This document shows, in pieces, positions 26,042 through 34,242 of a stretch of DNA of 64,000 bases. Position 1 is the stretch's first letter, and every line of letters begins with the position of its first letter. Source of the DNA: Legionellaceae bacterium (GTDB lineage Bacteria; Pseudomonadota; Gammaproteobacteria; Legionellales; Legionellaceae). The notes below the pieces were generated by a model. The model was not told where the DNA came from. It saw nothing but the letters and a program-made list of their open reading frames with translations, and ran no database searches. The translations under genes were made by a program, and so were the position numbers. The stretch spans positions 1 to 64,000 of the forward strand of contig JARGNP010000007.1 of the NCBI GenBank assembly GCA_029210265.1. Direction: 5' to 3'.

Positions 26042-26800
26042 TTATCCCGTCACCGAAAAACCGGCATCAAGAAACAGCGTTTGCCCCATCAAAAGACGAG
26101 CCTCAGGCAAGCACAATAAATACACACCATCAGCGACATCATCAGGCGTCATGGTACGTCCTATAAGCGAACGTGCTTCGGCTTGATCAAGCAGCTCTTC
26201 TCGATTTGGAAAGTGTTTCAAAGCATCGGTATCAACCACACCGGCTGAAAGCGTATTAATTCGAATACCATCTGGAGCAAGCTCAAGACTCAACGAACGC
26301 ACCAACGCTTCAAGCGCTGCTTTGGACGCACCAATAAACGCATAATTAGGAATGGCGCGTGCCGCCCCCAAACTTGATAAAGCAACCACACTTGAACCTT
26401 GTGGCATCAACGGTCGGGCCTCTGTTACCAAATGATTTAGAGCAAGTGCATTGGTTTCCATACACCAACGCCAGTGCTTCGTCGACATTTTGAGTGCTGG
26501 CTTTAATACACCACTTGCTGCATTACTGACTAAGATATCAAGGCGATCAAAATGCGTTTTAAACGCTTTAAATAAATCTTTTACCGAAGCATGATCGGCA
26601 ACGTTGGCTTGAATTGCCACGGCGCGACGCCCAAGTGCTTCGATTTCTTTAACAACAATTTCAGCTTCATCTGAACTATTAAAATATACAATGGCAATAT
26701 CAGCTCCAGCACCTGCCAACTTTAATGCGGTTGCTCGACCAATACCTCGCGCACCTCCAGTAATCAGTGCTACACGGTTCGCCAATAATAATCCTGACAT
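26042..26800 (-). CDS. fabL: FabL-type enoyl-ACP reductase (SDR)
   Basis: A 252-residue short-chain dehydrogenase. The NAD(P) motif is ALITGGARGIGRATA. The catalytic serine-tyrosine positions are shifted as in FabL. FabL hallmarks are NAASGVLKPALKMSTKHW and DTDALKHFPNREELL, which match the Bacillus FabL sequence closely, and distinguish it from the ketoreductase FabG. It reduces the enoyl-ACP in each elongation cycle. ATG 26800 follows GGGAG by seven bases; a TTG at 26821 is less likely. First gene of the six-gene minus-strand operon, divergent from an MFS gene. Confidence 0.8.
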   Translation of the reverse strand: MSGLLLANRVALITGGARGIGRATALKLAGAGADIAIVYFNSSDEAEIVVKEIEALGRRAVAIQANVADHASVKDLFKAFKTHFDRLDILVSNAASGVLKPALKMSTKHWRWCMETNALALNHLVTEARPLMPQGSSVVALSSLGAARAIPNYAFIGASKAALEALVRSLSLELAPDGIRINTLSAGVVDTDALKHFPNREELLDQAEARSLIGRTMTPDDVADGVYLLCLPEARLLMGQTLFLDAGFSVTG

Positions 26801-26996
26801 GCCTTTTCTCCCTTGACTCAAAATGGCCCAAGGCTACCGTGACCAAACCTCATATGTCAATCCATCTTATATTCATACTCATGCTCATCTTAATCTTATG
26901 CTTATTTATATAGAAGAAAATAGAAGAAAGCTTTACATTAGAGCTCTTTCTTTGTACCATCTGCGCATCGTTTTACGACCTAGCGCCTATATTTTT

Positions 26997-28190
26997 ATGA
27001 AATCAACGTGGTTACGCACCGTACTCCCCATTGCAGCTATCTTTTCATGCCGCATGTTAGGCTTATTTTTATTGATTCCTGTCTTCTCGCTGTATGCAAG
27101 CAGCTTAACCGGCGCAACACCGGCGTTAATCGGTCTAGCGCTTGGCTGCTACGGCTTAAGCCAAGGCTTGCTTCAAATTCCTTTTGGACTACTCTCAGAC
27201 CACTACGGTCGAAAGCCGTTGATCATTGCGGGTCTTATTTTACTCGCCTTAGGCAGCATACTCGGTGCAACTACGCACTCGATTATAGGCATGATGATTG
27301 CACGCACGATGCAAGGCATGGGTGCGATTGGCAGTGTACTTATGGCACTGATGGCCGACTTAACCCCCGAATCAAAACGTACGGCTTCCATGGCGATTAT
27401 TGGCGGTAGTATTGGTTTATCGTTTAATTTAGCCTTTATTATTAGCCCACCCCTCGCGCAACACACGGGGCTCTCAGGATTATTTATGGTGACGGTTGTA
27501 CTTGCGTGCTTGGGGCTTTTGCTCATACATTTTGTGGTTCCTAAACCTAATAAAACAACGCCTGTGCTCAACACAACACCTTATAGAATGCGTTTATCTG
27601 AAGTATTTAAACAAACAGAACTTCAACGTTTAAATCTTGGTATTTTTTGCCAACACGCCATGCTTACCTCCACGTTTTTTGTGTTACCACTTAGGCTTAA
27701 TACAGCGATGGAAGCGCACAAAATCACCGCCTTATGGCAGTTTTATCTTCCGATGCTGGTGATTTCTTTTCTTGCAGCTGTGCCGTTAATCATATTTGCA
27801 GAGAAGCGCGGTCAAACAAAACTTGTTCTTTTAGTTGCCGTTGGACTCATGGGTGTGGCACAAGCACTGCTTGCACAACACGCGCTACCCTGGGTAGGAT
27901 TTTGTAGCATCATGTTTGTGTACTTTTTAGCGTTTAATGCATTAGAAGCCATGCTGCCTTCGCTGGTCTCTAAGCGCACGAATCCCAACAACAAGGGTAC
28001 GGCCATGGGCGTGTACTCAAGCAGTCAATTCATAGGGATATTTGCAGGTGGTAGTCTGGCGGGACTGTTATACCAACACTACGGTAACTCGGGTGTTTTT
28101 ATAACCAATGCTTTGGTTGCTGCGGTATGGCTAGGTGTTGCGACATCCATGAAGAAAAAGCCGGTTGCCGAACAGCCTGCTATTAACTAA
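26997..28190 (+). CDS. YajR-like MFS transporter
   Basis: A 397-residue twelve-helix MFS protein. Signatures include SCRMLGLFLLIPVFSLYAS, the loop motif GLLSDHYGRKPLIIAG, and helix 4 RTMQGMGAIGSVLMALMADL. The C-terminal GTAMGVYSSSQFIG and VATSMKKKP match YajR. The extra cytosolic YAM domain of E. coli YajR (454 residues) is missing. ATG 26997 starts just before the first helix, although no strong ribosome-binding site is seen. In many gammaproteobacteria this transporter sits between uvrA and ssb; here uvrA is 15 kb away. Confidence 0.85.
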   Translation: MKSTWLRTVLPIAAIFSCRMLGLFLLIPVFSLYASSLTGATPALIGLALGCYGLSQGLLQIPFGLLSDHYGRKPLIIAGLILLALGSILGATTHSIIGMMIARTMQGMGAIGSVLMALMADLTPESKRTASMAIIGGSIGLSFNLAFIISPPLAQHTGLSGLFMVTVVLACLGLLLIHFVVPKPNKTTPVLNTTPYRMRLSEVFKQTELQRLNLGIFCQHAMLTSTFFVLPLRLNTAMEAHKITALWQFYLPMLVISFLAAVPLIIFAEKRGQTKLVLLVAVGLMGVAQALLAQHALPWVGFCSIMFVYFLAFNALEAMLPSLVSKRTNPNNKGTAMGVYSSSQFIGIFAGGSLAGLLYQHYGNSGVFITNALVAAVWLGVATSMKKKPVAEQPAIN

Positions 28191-28202
28191 ATTAGCTCTA
28201 AT

Positions 28203-28673
28203 TTAGCTATTAAATCGAGCACGTTTAGCATCGGGCTCGGGCGTCTCATCGTCGTCCGTAAAATAACTCATATCCATACACAGATCTGTTTCTTGACTGC
28301 TATCTTCAGCCTCAATGGCTGCAAGTGATATTGTTGGAGCAGGTGGGCGCGGGTAATGCTCAATGATTGTTTGAGTAAACCCAGCTGAAATAAAACCTCT
28401 ATTATTTAACGCGCCTAACACGGCAACAATCGTATCTATACGCTCAACAGCCGCCATCATCGATACGGTATCTGATGATCGATAAAACAAAGGCAATTCC
28501 TGACTTACGAGACAAGCCCAAACTTCAGAATTTAACGCACCGGAACACGAGAACGTAAGCGCCGTTGTTTTGTCATTCGTACGAACATAAGCCTGTGTCA
28601 GCGGTGACGTATGATCGTCACAAACAAAAAACTGTTCGCCTGGAGGTGATTGAAATATAGATGTTGCGTACAT
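28203..28673 (-). CDS. Unknown small protein with KRAR tail
   Basis: A 156-residue soluble protein of unknown family. ATG 28673 is used with AAGG seven bases upstream. The middle has LGALNNRGFISAGFTQTII. The last 45 residues are acidic (AIEAEDSSQETDLCMDM, DDDETPEPD) and end AKRARFNS, a short basic cluster like a nuclear localisation signal. This acidic-then-basic ending parallels the protein at 7718-8416. No signal peptide or membrane segment. It lies between convergent MFS and ssb, separated from ssb by a hairpin. Confidence 0.55.
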   Translation of the reverse strand: MYATSIFQSPPGEQFFVCDDHTSPLTQAYVRTNDKTTALTFSCSGALNSEVWACLVSQELPLFYRSSDTVSMMAAVERIDTIVAVLGALNNRGFISAGFTQTIIEHYPRPPAPTISLAAIEAEDSSQETDLCMDMSYFTDDDETPEPDAKRARFNS

Positions 28674-28694
28674 CAACAAACCTTAATAAATCAA

Positions 28695-28725
28695 ACGCAT
28701 CCCGTAAGCAAACCTCGAGATGCGT
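28695..28725 (-). terminator. Hairpin downstream of ssb
   Basis: ACGCATC and GATGCGT form a 7-bp stem with a 17-base loop. On the minus strand the sequence TTTGATTTATT follows. It is a plausible but weak terminator for ssb. Confidence 0.4.
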
Positions 28726-28748
28726 AAGAATACAGAAGAATACTCAGC

Positions 28749-29213
28749 TTAGAACGGGATATCATCGTCCAAAGCTTCAAACGATTCTTGCGGTGCTGCT
28801 TTAGGTTTAGCTTGCGCTGCAGGTTGTGCTCGACCTACTGACTGATCCATTTCAGAATAATCGCCCGATACAGAACCTTTTGAATCAAGCATTTGAATAT
28901 CTGAAGCAACAATTTCGGTTGTGTAACGATCGGCACCTTGCTGATCTTTCCACTTACGCGTACGAATACTTCCTTCAACATAAAGCTTAGAGCCTTTTTT
29001 TACGTACTCACCGGCAATCTCGCCCAAGCGGTTAAAACAAACCACACGGTGCCATTCGGTGCGTTCTTGGCGCTCACCGGTTTGTTTATCTTTCCAAGAT
29101 TCACTGGTTGCTAACGAAAGGGTTGTTGCTGCATTACCATTCGGCATGTATCTCAGATCAGGATCTGCGCCGATATTTCCGATTAAAGTAACTTTATTTA
29201 CGCCACGTGCCAT
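28749..29213 (-). CDS. ssb: Single-stranded DNA-binding protein
   Basis: A 154-residue SSB of normal size. The OB fold begins [20 protein letters not shown], with [20 protein letters not shown] and [14 protein letters not shown] linker rich in Gln/Ala follows, and the C-terminal acidic tip DDDIPF that recruits repair and replication partners is intact. A TATAAT element lies upstream. It acts at replication forks and repair. Confidence 0.97.
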   Translation of the reverse strand: MARGVNKVTLIGNIGADPDLRYMPNGNAATTLSLATSESWKDKQTGERQERTEWHRVVCFNRLGEIAGEYVKKGSKLYVEGSIRTRKWKDQQGADRYTTEIVASDIQMLDSKGSVSGDYSEMDQSVGRAQPAAQAKPKAAPQESFEALDDDIPF

Positions 29214-29247
29214 TTTAATACTCCATGATGCGATAGATTGGAAAGAG

Positions 29248-29276
29248 ATTATAACGGAAAAATAACCATATAAACA
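29248..29276 (-). promoter_or_regulatory. Candidate ssb promoter
   Basis: On the minus strand TATAAT (perfect -10) is preceded after 17 bases by TGTTTA (weak -35), 34 bases before the ssb ATG. Consensus matching only. Confidence 0.4.
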
Positions 29277-29296
29277 TTACGCAACTTTATTTTGTT

Positions 29297-29860
29297 TTAC
29301 GAAATTAAATTTTTTAATAGCGCCTTGACCTTATCGAGGCCTAATTGATGCATCGTCTCAATATTATTATCTGGGATTTTACTGGTGTCACCGTAATAAT
29401 CAATCGCCTTTTCAATGCTACTTTCGCGTAAGATATGCAGCATAGGATAAGGGCTGCGATTGGTGTAATTAGACACATCTGTTTCCAAAGCATCTGCAAA
29501 ACAATAATCAGGATGAAAGGTTGCGAGTTGATAAATGCCTTCATAGCCGCTCACAGATAAAAGCTCTTCACCTAAAGCAACAAAATCCAAATAATCATCA
29601 AAATTCAAAAATAAATCGGGAAAAACTAATAAAACGGTTTCTATATCAGCATTTTCATCCATGCGTACAATCGTTGACATCATAGTCTCAAGTGCTTGTT
29701 CTACGTTGTCTGGCTGAGCAATATCGATGGCGAATGTTTCTTGATTAACGGTATGTTTTGCAAACGGGCAGATATTATATTCAATAATAAATGATTTTAT
29801 CCAAGCTATCGTTTGTTGTTTAATCTGCTCATCGGTTAATTCTAAGTCTAATTCTGGCAT
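29297..29860 (-). CDS. DUF1415 family protein
   Basis: A 187-residue protein matching the DUF1415 pattern: IIEYNICPFAKHTV, LLVFPDLFLNFDDYLDFV, LATFHPDYCFADALETD, and the conserved NYTNRSPYPMLHILRE. The invariant Cys in ICPFA and the FHPDY motif suggest a catalytic or metal role, but the family has no assigned function. ATG 29860 is used; a weak upstream site makes it uncertain. Confidence 0.85.
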   Translation of the reverse strand: MPELDLELTDEQIKQQTIAWIKSFIIEYNICPFAKHTVNQETFAIDIAQPDNVEQALETMMSTIVRMDENADIETVLLVFPDLFLNFDDYLDFVALGEELLSVSGYEGIYQLATFHPDYCFADALETDVSNYTNRSPYPMLHILRESSIEKAIDYYGDTSKIPDNNIETMHQLGLDKVKALLKNLIS

Positions 29861-29941
29861 GAAAAACACCGCTGTTTATAGTGGGGGATATATTATCAGA
29901 TTGAGTTTAATTAGATAGCGATTTATCCACGGAATCTCGTG

Positions 29942-30604
29942 TCACAGCAAAGCCACTTTTTTCATAAAATTCAGCTTTGCGAGTGTTTGCTTCGCATAAG
30001 GGTTCAACTTATTTTTCGCAAGCTGATTTAATGCCTGTAGCGACGGCTGATAACCTTGTTTGGCAGCGCGTTCAAACCAAAGACTGGCTTTTCGATGATG
30101 TTGTGCAACCCCATCTGCGCGTTGATACATACAAGCCGTGTTGTGTTGTGCTTTCATATCTCCTGCTTCGGCACTTAATAAATACCAATCAAACGCTTTT
30201 GAGCTATCTTTCTCAATAACAACACCTTTTTGATAAAACTCAGCCAATAGTCGCTGAGCGGTGGCATTGTTTTGCTTCGCTGCAAGCCCAATGTACATAA
30301 AAGCAAGCGCATTTCCTTCTTCTGTTTTTACTGTATTTAAATAAAAAATGCCGGTGTTTAATTGCGCTTGGTCAAAGTTTTTATGAGCGGCCTCCCTCAT
30401 CCAATACAGGGCCTTATCTTGATCAACTTGGGTGCCTTTACCTTCGTAAAAACACCATGCCAAATTATACATGCCGTAGACAAAACCTTTATCCGCCACA
30501 ACTTGATAGCACGCGAATGCTTCTTCAAATTTTTGCTTATGCTCAAACTGCACGCCTTGTTTGAATGCTGTTTCTAAGGCTTGAATATCTAACGACGTAT
30601 CCAT
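29942..30604 (-). CDS. Sel1-like repeat protein
   Basis: A 220-residue all-helical protein of Sel1/TPR type. Repeats are recognisable at about residues 40-75 (GMYNLAWCFYEGKGTQVDQD), 76-110, 111-147 (AQRLLAEFYQKGVVIEKDSS) and 148-185 (AQHNTACMYQRADGVAQHHR), each with the Ala-x-x-W-(Y/F)-x-x-A spacing. No signal peptide, so probably cytosolic or secreted by a non-Sec route. Sel1 proteins mediate protein interactions, and in Legionella relatives several act in host infection. The partner is unknown. Confidence 0.85.
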   Translation of the reverse strand: MDTSLDIQALETAFKQGVQFEHKQKFEEAFACYQVVADKGFVYGMYNLAWCFYEGKGTQVDQDKALYWMREAAHKNFDQAQLNTGIFYLNTVKTEEGNALAFMYIGLAAKQNNATAQRLLAEFYQKGVVIEKDSSKAFDWYLLSAEAGDMKAQHNTACMYQRADGVAQHHRKASLWFERAAKQGYQPSLQALNQLAKNKLNPYAKQTLAKLNFMKKVALL

Positions 30605-30615
30605 AATAATATTTT

Positions 30616-31386
30616 CTAATCTGACGGAATGGCAGATGCAATAGCGCTAACGACCTCACCAATGCACTGCACAGCCGGCCCTATCGTTTCTATTGTATTA
30701 ACACAGCACTCACCACTTTGAGACACACACCTCATGATTTGCTCCAGATTCGGCAAGCATGAGGTCAGACTCGAGCATGCCTCACAAACACGGCCGCAGC
30801 AACTACCGCAATCATTAAGATCTGGCAAACATTCACTGAGTGTTTTACACGTATCAATACAAGGCGAGCAGCAACAGGTGCTATTGATGTTAATCACACA
30901 ACCTTCCCCACAACAATTCAGCTCGTATCGATAACCACAACAATTATCGCTCGTACAGCACGCTGTTTCCTCACTGCCAGAAACCGTCCAACAGCAACAG
31001 CTTGTTTCACCTGTGTTTTCTGTCGTGGTGCTTAAGCCATGGGTTTCCTGGGTTTGTGTTTGTTCCGTACTAAAAATACCGCCAATTTGAGTACTATTCT
31101 TGACTTCAGAGCTACTCGAAAAAAAACCTTGAGAATGGGTTTCTTCATGGCTAGTGCCTAGCCCACCTAACTGAACACTTTGGTATTCATTTGTTGTAAC
31201 TTGGCCCTTACTAACTTCAACAGACTCACCATTACGAAAGCCACCTTGATTAAAATCTCGGCTAACGCCATGCTCATCAGCATGATAATCAGAACTGGCT
31301 AACACATACGCCGCTCCACCAACAGCAACCGCGGTGGCGACTGCATCCACTTTATCGGTTGAGTTTTGATTACTCTCTGCTCTCAT
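30616..31386 (-). CDS. Cysteine-rich protein
   Basis: A 256-residue protein with two parts. The first 130 residues carry an Ala/Val-rich stretch (VDAVATAVAVGGAAYVLASS) and then Ser/Thr/Gln/Glu-rich sequence. The second part packs 26 Cys into about 115 residues, often as CC or CCC, with a partly repeated unit (LSECLPDLNDC and LTSCLPNLEQIMRC). It ends with a hydrophobic helix. ATG 31386 follows AAGGAAAAG. This could be a metal-binding or surface disulfide protein; nothing identifies the family. It may share a transcript with the Sel1 gene 12 bases downstream. Confidence 0.6.
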   Translation of the reverse strand: MRAESNQNSTDKVDAVATAVAVGGAAYVLASSDYHADEHGVSRDFNQGGFRNGESVEVSKGQVTTNEYQSVQLGGLGTSHEETHSQGFFSSSSEVKNSTQIGGIFSTEQTQTQETHGLSTTTENTGETSCCCWTVSGSEETACCTSDNCCGYRYELNCCGEGCVININSTCCCSPCIDTCKTLSECLPDLNDCGSCCGRVCEACSSLTSCLPNLEQIMRCVSQSGECCVNTIETIGPAVQCIGEVVSAIASAIPSD

Positions 31387-31446
31387 ACATCTTTTCCTTA
31401 ACAACTAGATTTATTGGAAGGCATTCTACCAGCTTTTGAAAAAATT

Positions 31447-33009
31447 TTAATACCCACCGATGAGATTAACCTGGTTTTCTGGTTCTGACTTCCCAATATC
31501 AACCACCGGTTCTATTTTACCTAATTTTGTATACTGGAATAATCCAAAAGCAGGAATTTGCTGGTCTGCTGGCATTTGATTTTTTTGCTCCCATCCGCCC
31601 CCTAAAGCTTTGACAAGATGCACAGTGGATACCATGAGATTCATTTTGATTTCCACTTCATGAATACGTGCTTCGAGTGTTTTGAGTTCGGCGTAAAGCA
31701 AATCAAGTGATGAGGCTAATTTACCTCGGAATAAATCCATCGTAAGTTCTTGCATATGAAATGCGGCTGACACAGCTTCTTTTTGTCGTCCCAATGATTT
31801 ATCGATAAGATTTGTTTTACTAAGCCCATGCTCCACTTCTTTAAATGCAGTAAGCACCCCTTCACGATACTCATTCAGAGTCTCGCGATAAATAGACCAT
31901 GTGCGTTGAAGTTGTGCACGTCTGTATCCCGATTCAAAAATATTATAATCAAGAATACTTCCAAAAGCCCAAACAGGGTTTGAAATTTTTGCGATAAGAA
32001 ATAAACTACTGCTTCCGTTTAAATTAATATCGGGAAAAAAGGCCGCGCGAGCAATACCGATGGATTTATTCGCTTGTGCCATTTTTCGCTCTAGAGCCGC
32101 GATATCCGGTCTTCGCTCCAAAAGCTCTGCAGGCAAGACTTTCGGTATGGTCATTCGGGGAATATTAAACGTGCTCACAGGTTTTATTCTAAACGTCGAA
32201 GGTGATACGTTAACCAAGGCCGCAATAGACTGCTCCACAACCTGGCGCTCGGCTTCAACATCAAGTTGTTTAGACTGCGTGCTGGTCAATAAAAATTTTG
32301 CTCGGGCGACATCAAGGCTTGATGCTAAATTACCGTTGAATTGAATAGTGACCATCTCCAGAGCTTTTTTATAATAAGCAATCGATTGATAGTACACACT
32401 GTTTTTTGCATCCAATGCCCGCAAAGTATAATAATTAGCAGAGAGCTCAGCTTGAAGTAATAATCGAATCGCGCCATAACTCGCCGCAGATGCTTGTGCT
32501 TGAAAGACGCGTATGTTGGTTGCGTTTCTGTATTTGGACCAAATATCAGGCTCCCAAGATAAAGGTCCCATAAACGATGACGTATTGCCTAGGGCAAGCT
32601 CATTGACCTGCCCATGCATTAAATCATCACTTGAGCGTTGGTTTTTGTCATAGAAGCCTTTAATACCCAAGTGAGGCAAATACATCGAGCGCGCCTTCAT
32701 CATCTCATATCTTGACTGAACAAAACGCTCCCCTGCCGCTTGTAGCGTTGGGTTACTTTTATGAAGTTTTTCTTGTAATTGATTTAATTCAGGGTCGTTA
32801 AATAGCTTCCACCATTCACCACTGTACGTATTCTCTGCCGGCGTGGCGATTTTAAATGGACTGTGACCTCGAAAATCACGTGGAACAATCAGCTTTTCAG
32901 GATTATATTCAGGTGATAAATCAATAATATCGCGTTTAGCTCCGCAAGAAGACAGCAAGAAGCTTATAACAAACATGCACGTAAGTTTTTTGTGTTTTAA
33001 TTTAATCAT
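31447..33009 (-). CDS. Outer-membrane efflux lipoprotein (TolC/NodT family)
   Basis: A 520-residue outer-membrane factor. It has a signal peptide and lipobox LLSSC, then the family's two OEP halves: SGEWWKLFNDPELNQLQ and LQAELSANYYTLRALDA in the first, LLERRPDIAALERKMAQANK and IGIARAAFFPDINLNG in the second. It forms the trimeric exit duct of an RND pump. ATG 33009 follows AGGG by five bases. Third gene of an RND-adaptor-channel operon. The tail after about residue 480 (Pro/Gln/Lys-rich) is longer than usual. Confidence 0.93.
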   Translation of the reverse strand: MIKLKHKKLTCMFVISFLLSSCGAKRDIIDLSPEYNPEKLIVPRDFRGHSPFKIATPAENTYSGEWWKLFNDPELNQLQEKLHKSNPTLQAAGERFVQSRYEMMKARSMYLPHLGIKGFYDKNQRSSDDLMHGQVNELALGNTSSFMGPLSWEPDIWSKYRNATNIRVFQAQASAASYGAIRLLLQAELSANYYTLRALDAKNSVYYQSIAYYKKALEMVTIQFNGNLASSLDVARAKFLLTSTQSKQLDVEAERQVVEQSIAALVNVSPSTFRIKPVSTFNIPRMTIPKVLPAELLERRPDIAALERKMAQANKSIGIARAAFFPDINLNGSSSLFLIAKISNPVWAFGSILDYNIFESGYRRAQLQRTWSIYRETLNEYREGVLTAFKEVEHGLSKTNLIDKSLGRQKEAVSAAFHMQELTMDLFRGKLASSLDLLYAELKTLEARIHEVEIKMNLMVSTVHLVKALGGGWEQKNQMPADQQIPAFGLFQYTKLGKIEPVVDIGKSEPENQVNLIGGY

Positions 33010-33019
33010 CAAACCCTGC

Positions 33020-34231
33020 TTATTCAAGATAACCTTTCGCAAGCGTTGCGACTTTGACTTTACTGCCCTCTAACAACCCTAAGTTTGGGGCATTAATCAC
33101 CTGATCCGTTACAGAGAGTCCTTCAAGAACGTCTACCGTACGTGCTTTTAATTGATCAACTTTAATATCTTTAAAGTGCACGCGATGATGTTTATCCATC
33201 GTTGCAACACGTGTGCCATGCGCATCAAAAATCATAGCGGTTGTGGGTATCGACAAGAGATTCGCTTTTGTATCAGCAGATACCGTAACCGTTGCATAAG
33301 AGCCTGGCCAGATAGATTCGTCTTGATTATCGATTTCAAATTCGGTAACAACGGTTCGTGTTTCTGGCTCAAAAGCTGTTGCTGAACTTAAAAATTTAGC
33401 AGAATAATGCTTGTTCGGATATTGCGGAAACACAACATCGGTTTTAAATCCAGGCTTCAAAAATCGCCCAAATCTTTCTGGAATGGAAACAAATAAACGT
33501 ACTTTTTTTATATCCGCGACGATGAAGAGATGCGTTGCTTTAGGATTTTGTTCCGCCACACTCCCTTGCTCGGTCACATAATCACCTAAATTTATGTTTC
33601 GAGAGATAACGATACCTGAAAACGGAGCGATAATTTTCTTGAACTTAAGTCGCTCTTTCAGGGTTTTAACACGATAAGCCGCAGCGTCATATTTTCCTTT
33701 CTCGAATTTTAACATGGCTTCTTTTACCGAAATCGACTGAATAGAAACAGCTCGAGACTCTTTCATTGCAATGTATCGATCGGCGGTTAATATCGCTAAT
33801 TTATATTTGGCATTAATCGCCTCTAAGTCTGCTTCAGCCTGACCATAACGTGCATTAAGCATAGGCGTATTAATACGCGCCATGATTTGGTCTTTCTCAA
33901 CCCGAGCACCGTAATCGGTGTACCAGGCTTTAATATATCCATCCACACGCGAATAAATATAAGACTGATTCCAAGCCATAATATTGCCTGGCAATTCAAC
34001 CGTCTCAAGTGCTTGATTTTGTTTAGGATGAATAATAGAAACAGAGAATATATCTTCTTGTGATGCTGCTTTTTTTAAGCGGTAAAAATCATAGCCACGA
34101 AAAACAAATACCAGTAATAACCAGACCAATAACACCAAGCAAGCGACGGCTGGGGCTTTGTGTTTTTTAACCAAAGCTTCAAGCATGGGTTTAAACGTCT
34201 TGATATATGCTTTGAGCTGCTTATATTGCAT
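33020..34231 (-). CDS. RND efflux periplasmic adaptor (MFP/HlyD family)
   Basis: A 403-residue adaptor anchored by one N-terminal helix (ACLVLLVWLLLVFVF). The lipoyl half-motifs are NIMAWNQSYIYSRVDGYI and FKKIIAPFSGIVISRNINLGD, separated by a helical hairpin region. Beta-barrel and membrane-proximal domains follow (VRLFVSIPERF, LLSIPTTAMIFDAHGTRV). ATG 34231 is chosen with AAGG six bases upstream. It links the pump and the outer-membrane channel. Confidence 0.92.
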   Translation of the reverse strand: MQYKQLKAYIKTFKPMLEALVKKHKAPAVACLVLLVWLLLVFVFRGYDFYRLKKAASQEDIFSVSIIHPKQNQALETVELPGNIMAWNQSYIYSRVDGYIKAWYTDYGARVEKDQIMARINTPMLNARYGQAEADLEAINAKYKLAILTADRYIAMKESRAVSIQSISVKEAMLKFEKGKYDAAAYRVKTLKERLKFKKIIAPFSGIVISRNINLGDYVTEQGSVAEQNPKATHLFIVADIKKVRLFVSIPERFGRFLKPGFKTDVVFPQYPNKHYSAKFLSSATAFEPETRTVVTEFEIDNQDESIWPGSYATVTVSADTKANLLSIPTTAMIFDAHGTRVATMDKHHRVHFKDIKVDQLKARTVDVLEGLSVTDQVINAPNLGLLEGSKVKVATLAKGYLE

Positions 34232-34242
34232 AAACATCCTTA

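Noticed and set aside
26855-26860. TTGACA on the minus strand upstream of the FabL-type gene
   Set aside because: No acceptable -10 follows at 16-18 bases (GTAGCC or TAGCCT), so I do not call a promoter there.
29923-29931. TTATCCACG, one mismatch from a DnaA box
   Set aside because: It is a single site without further boxes, AT-rich unwinding region or dnaA/dnaN/gidA genes nearby, so not an origin.
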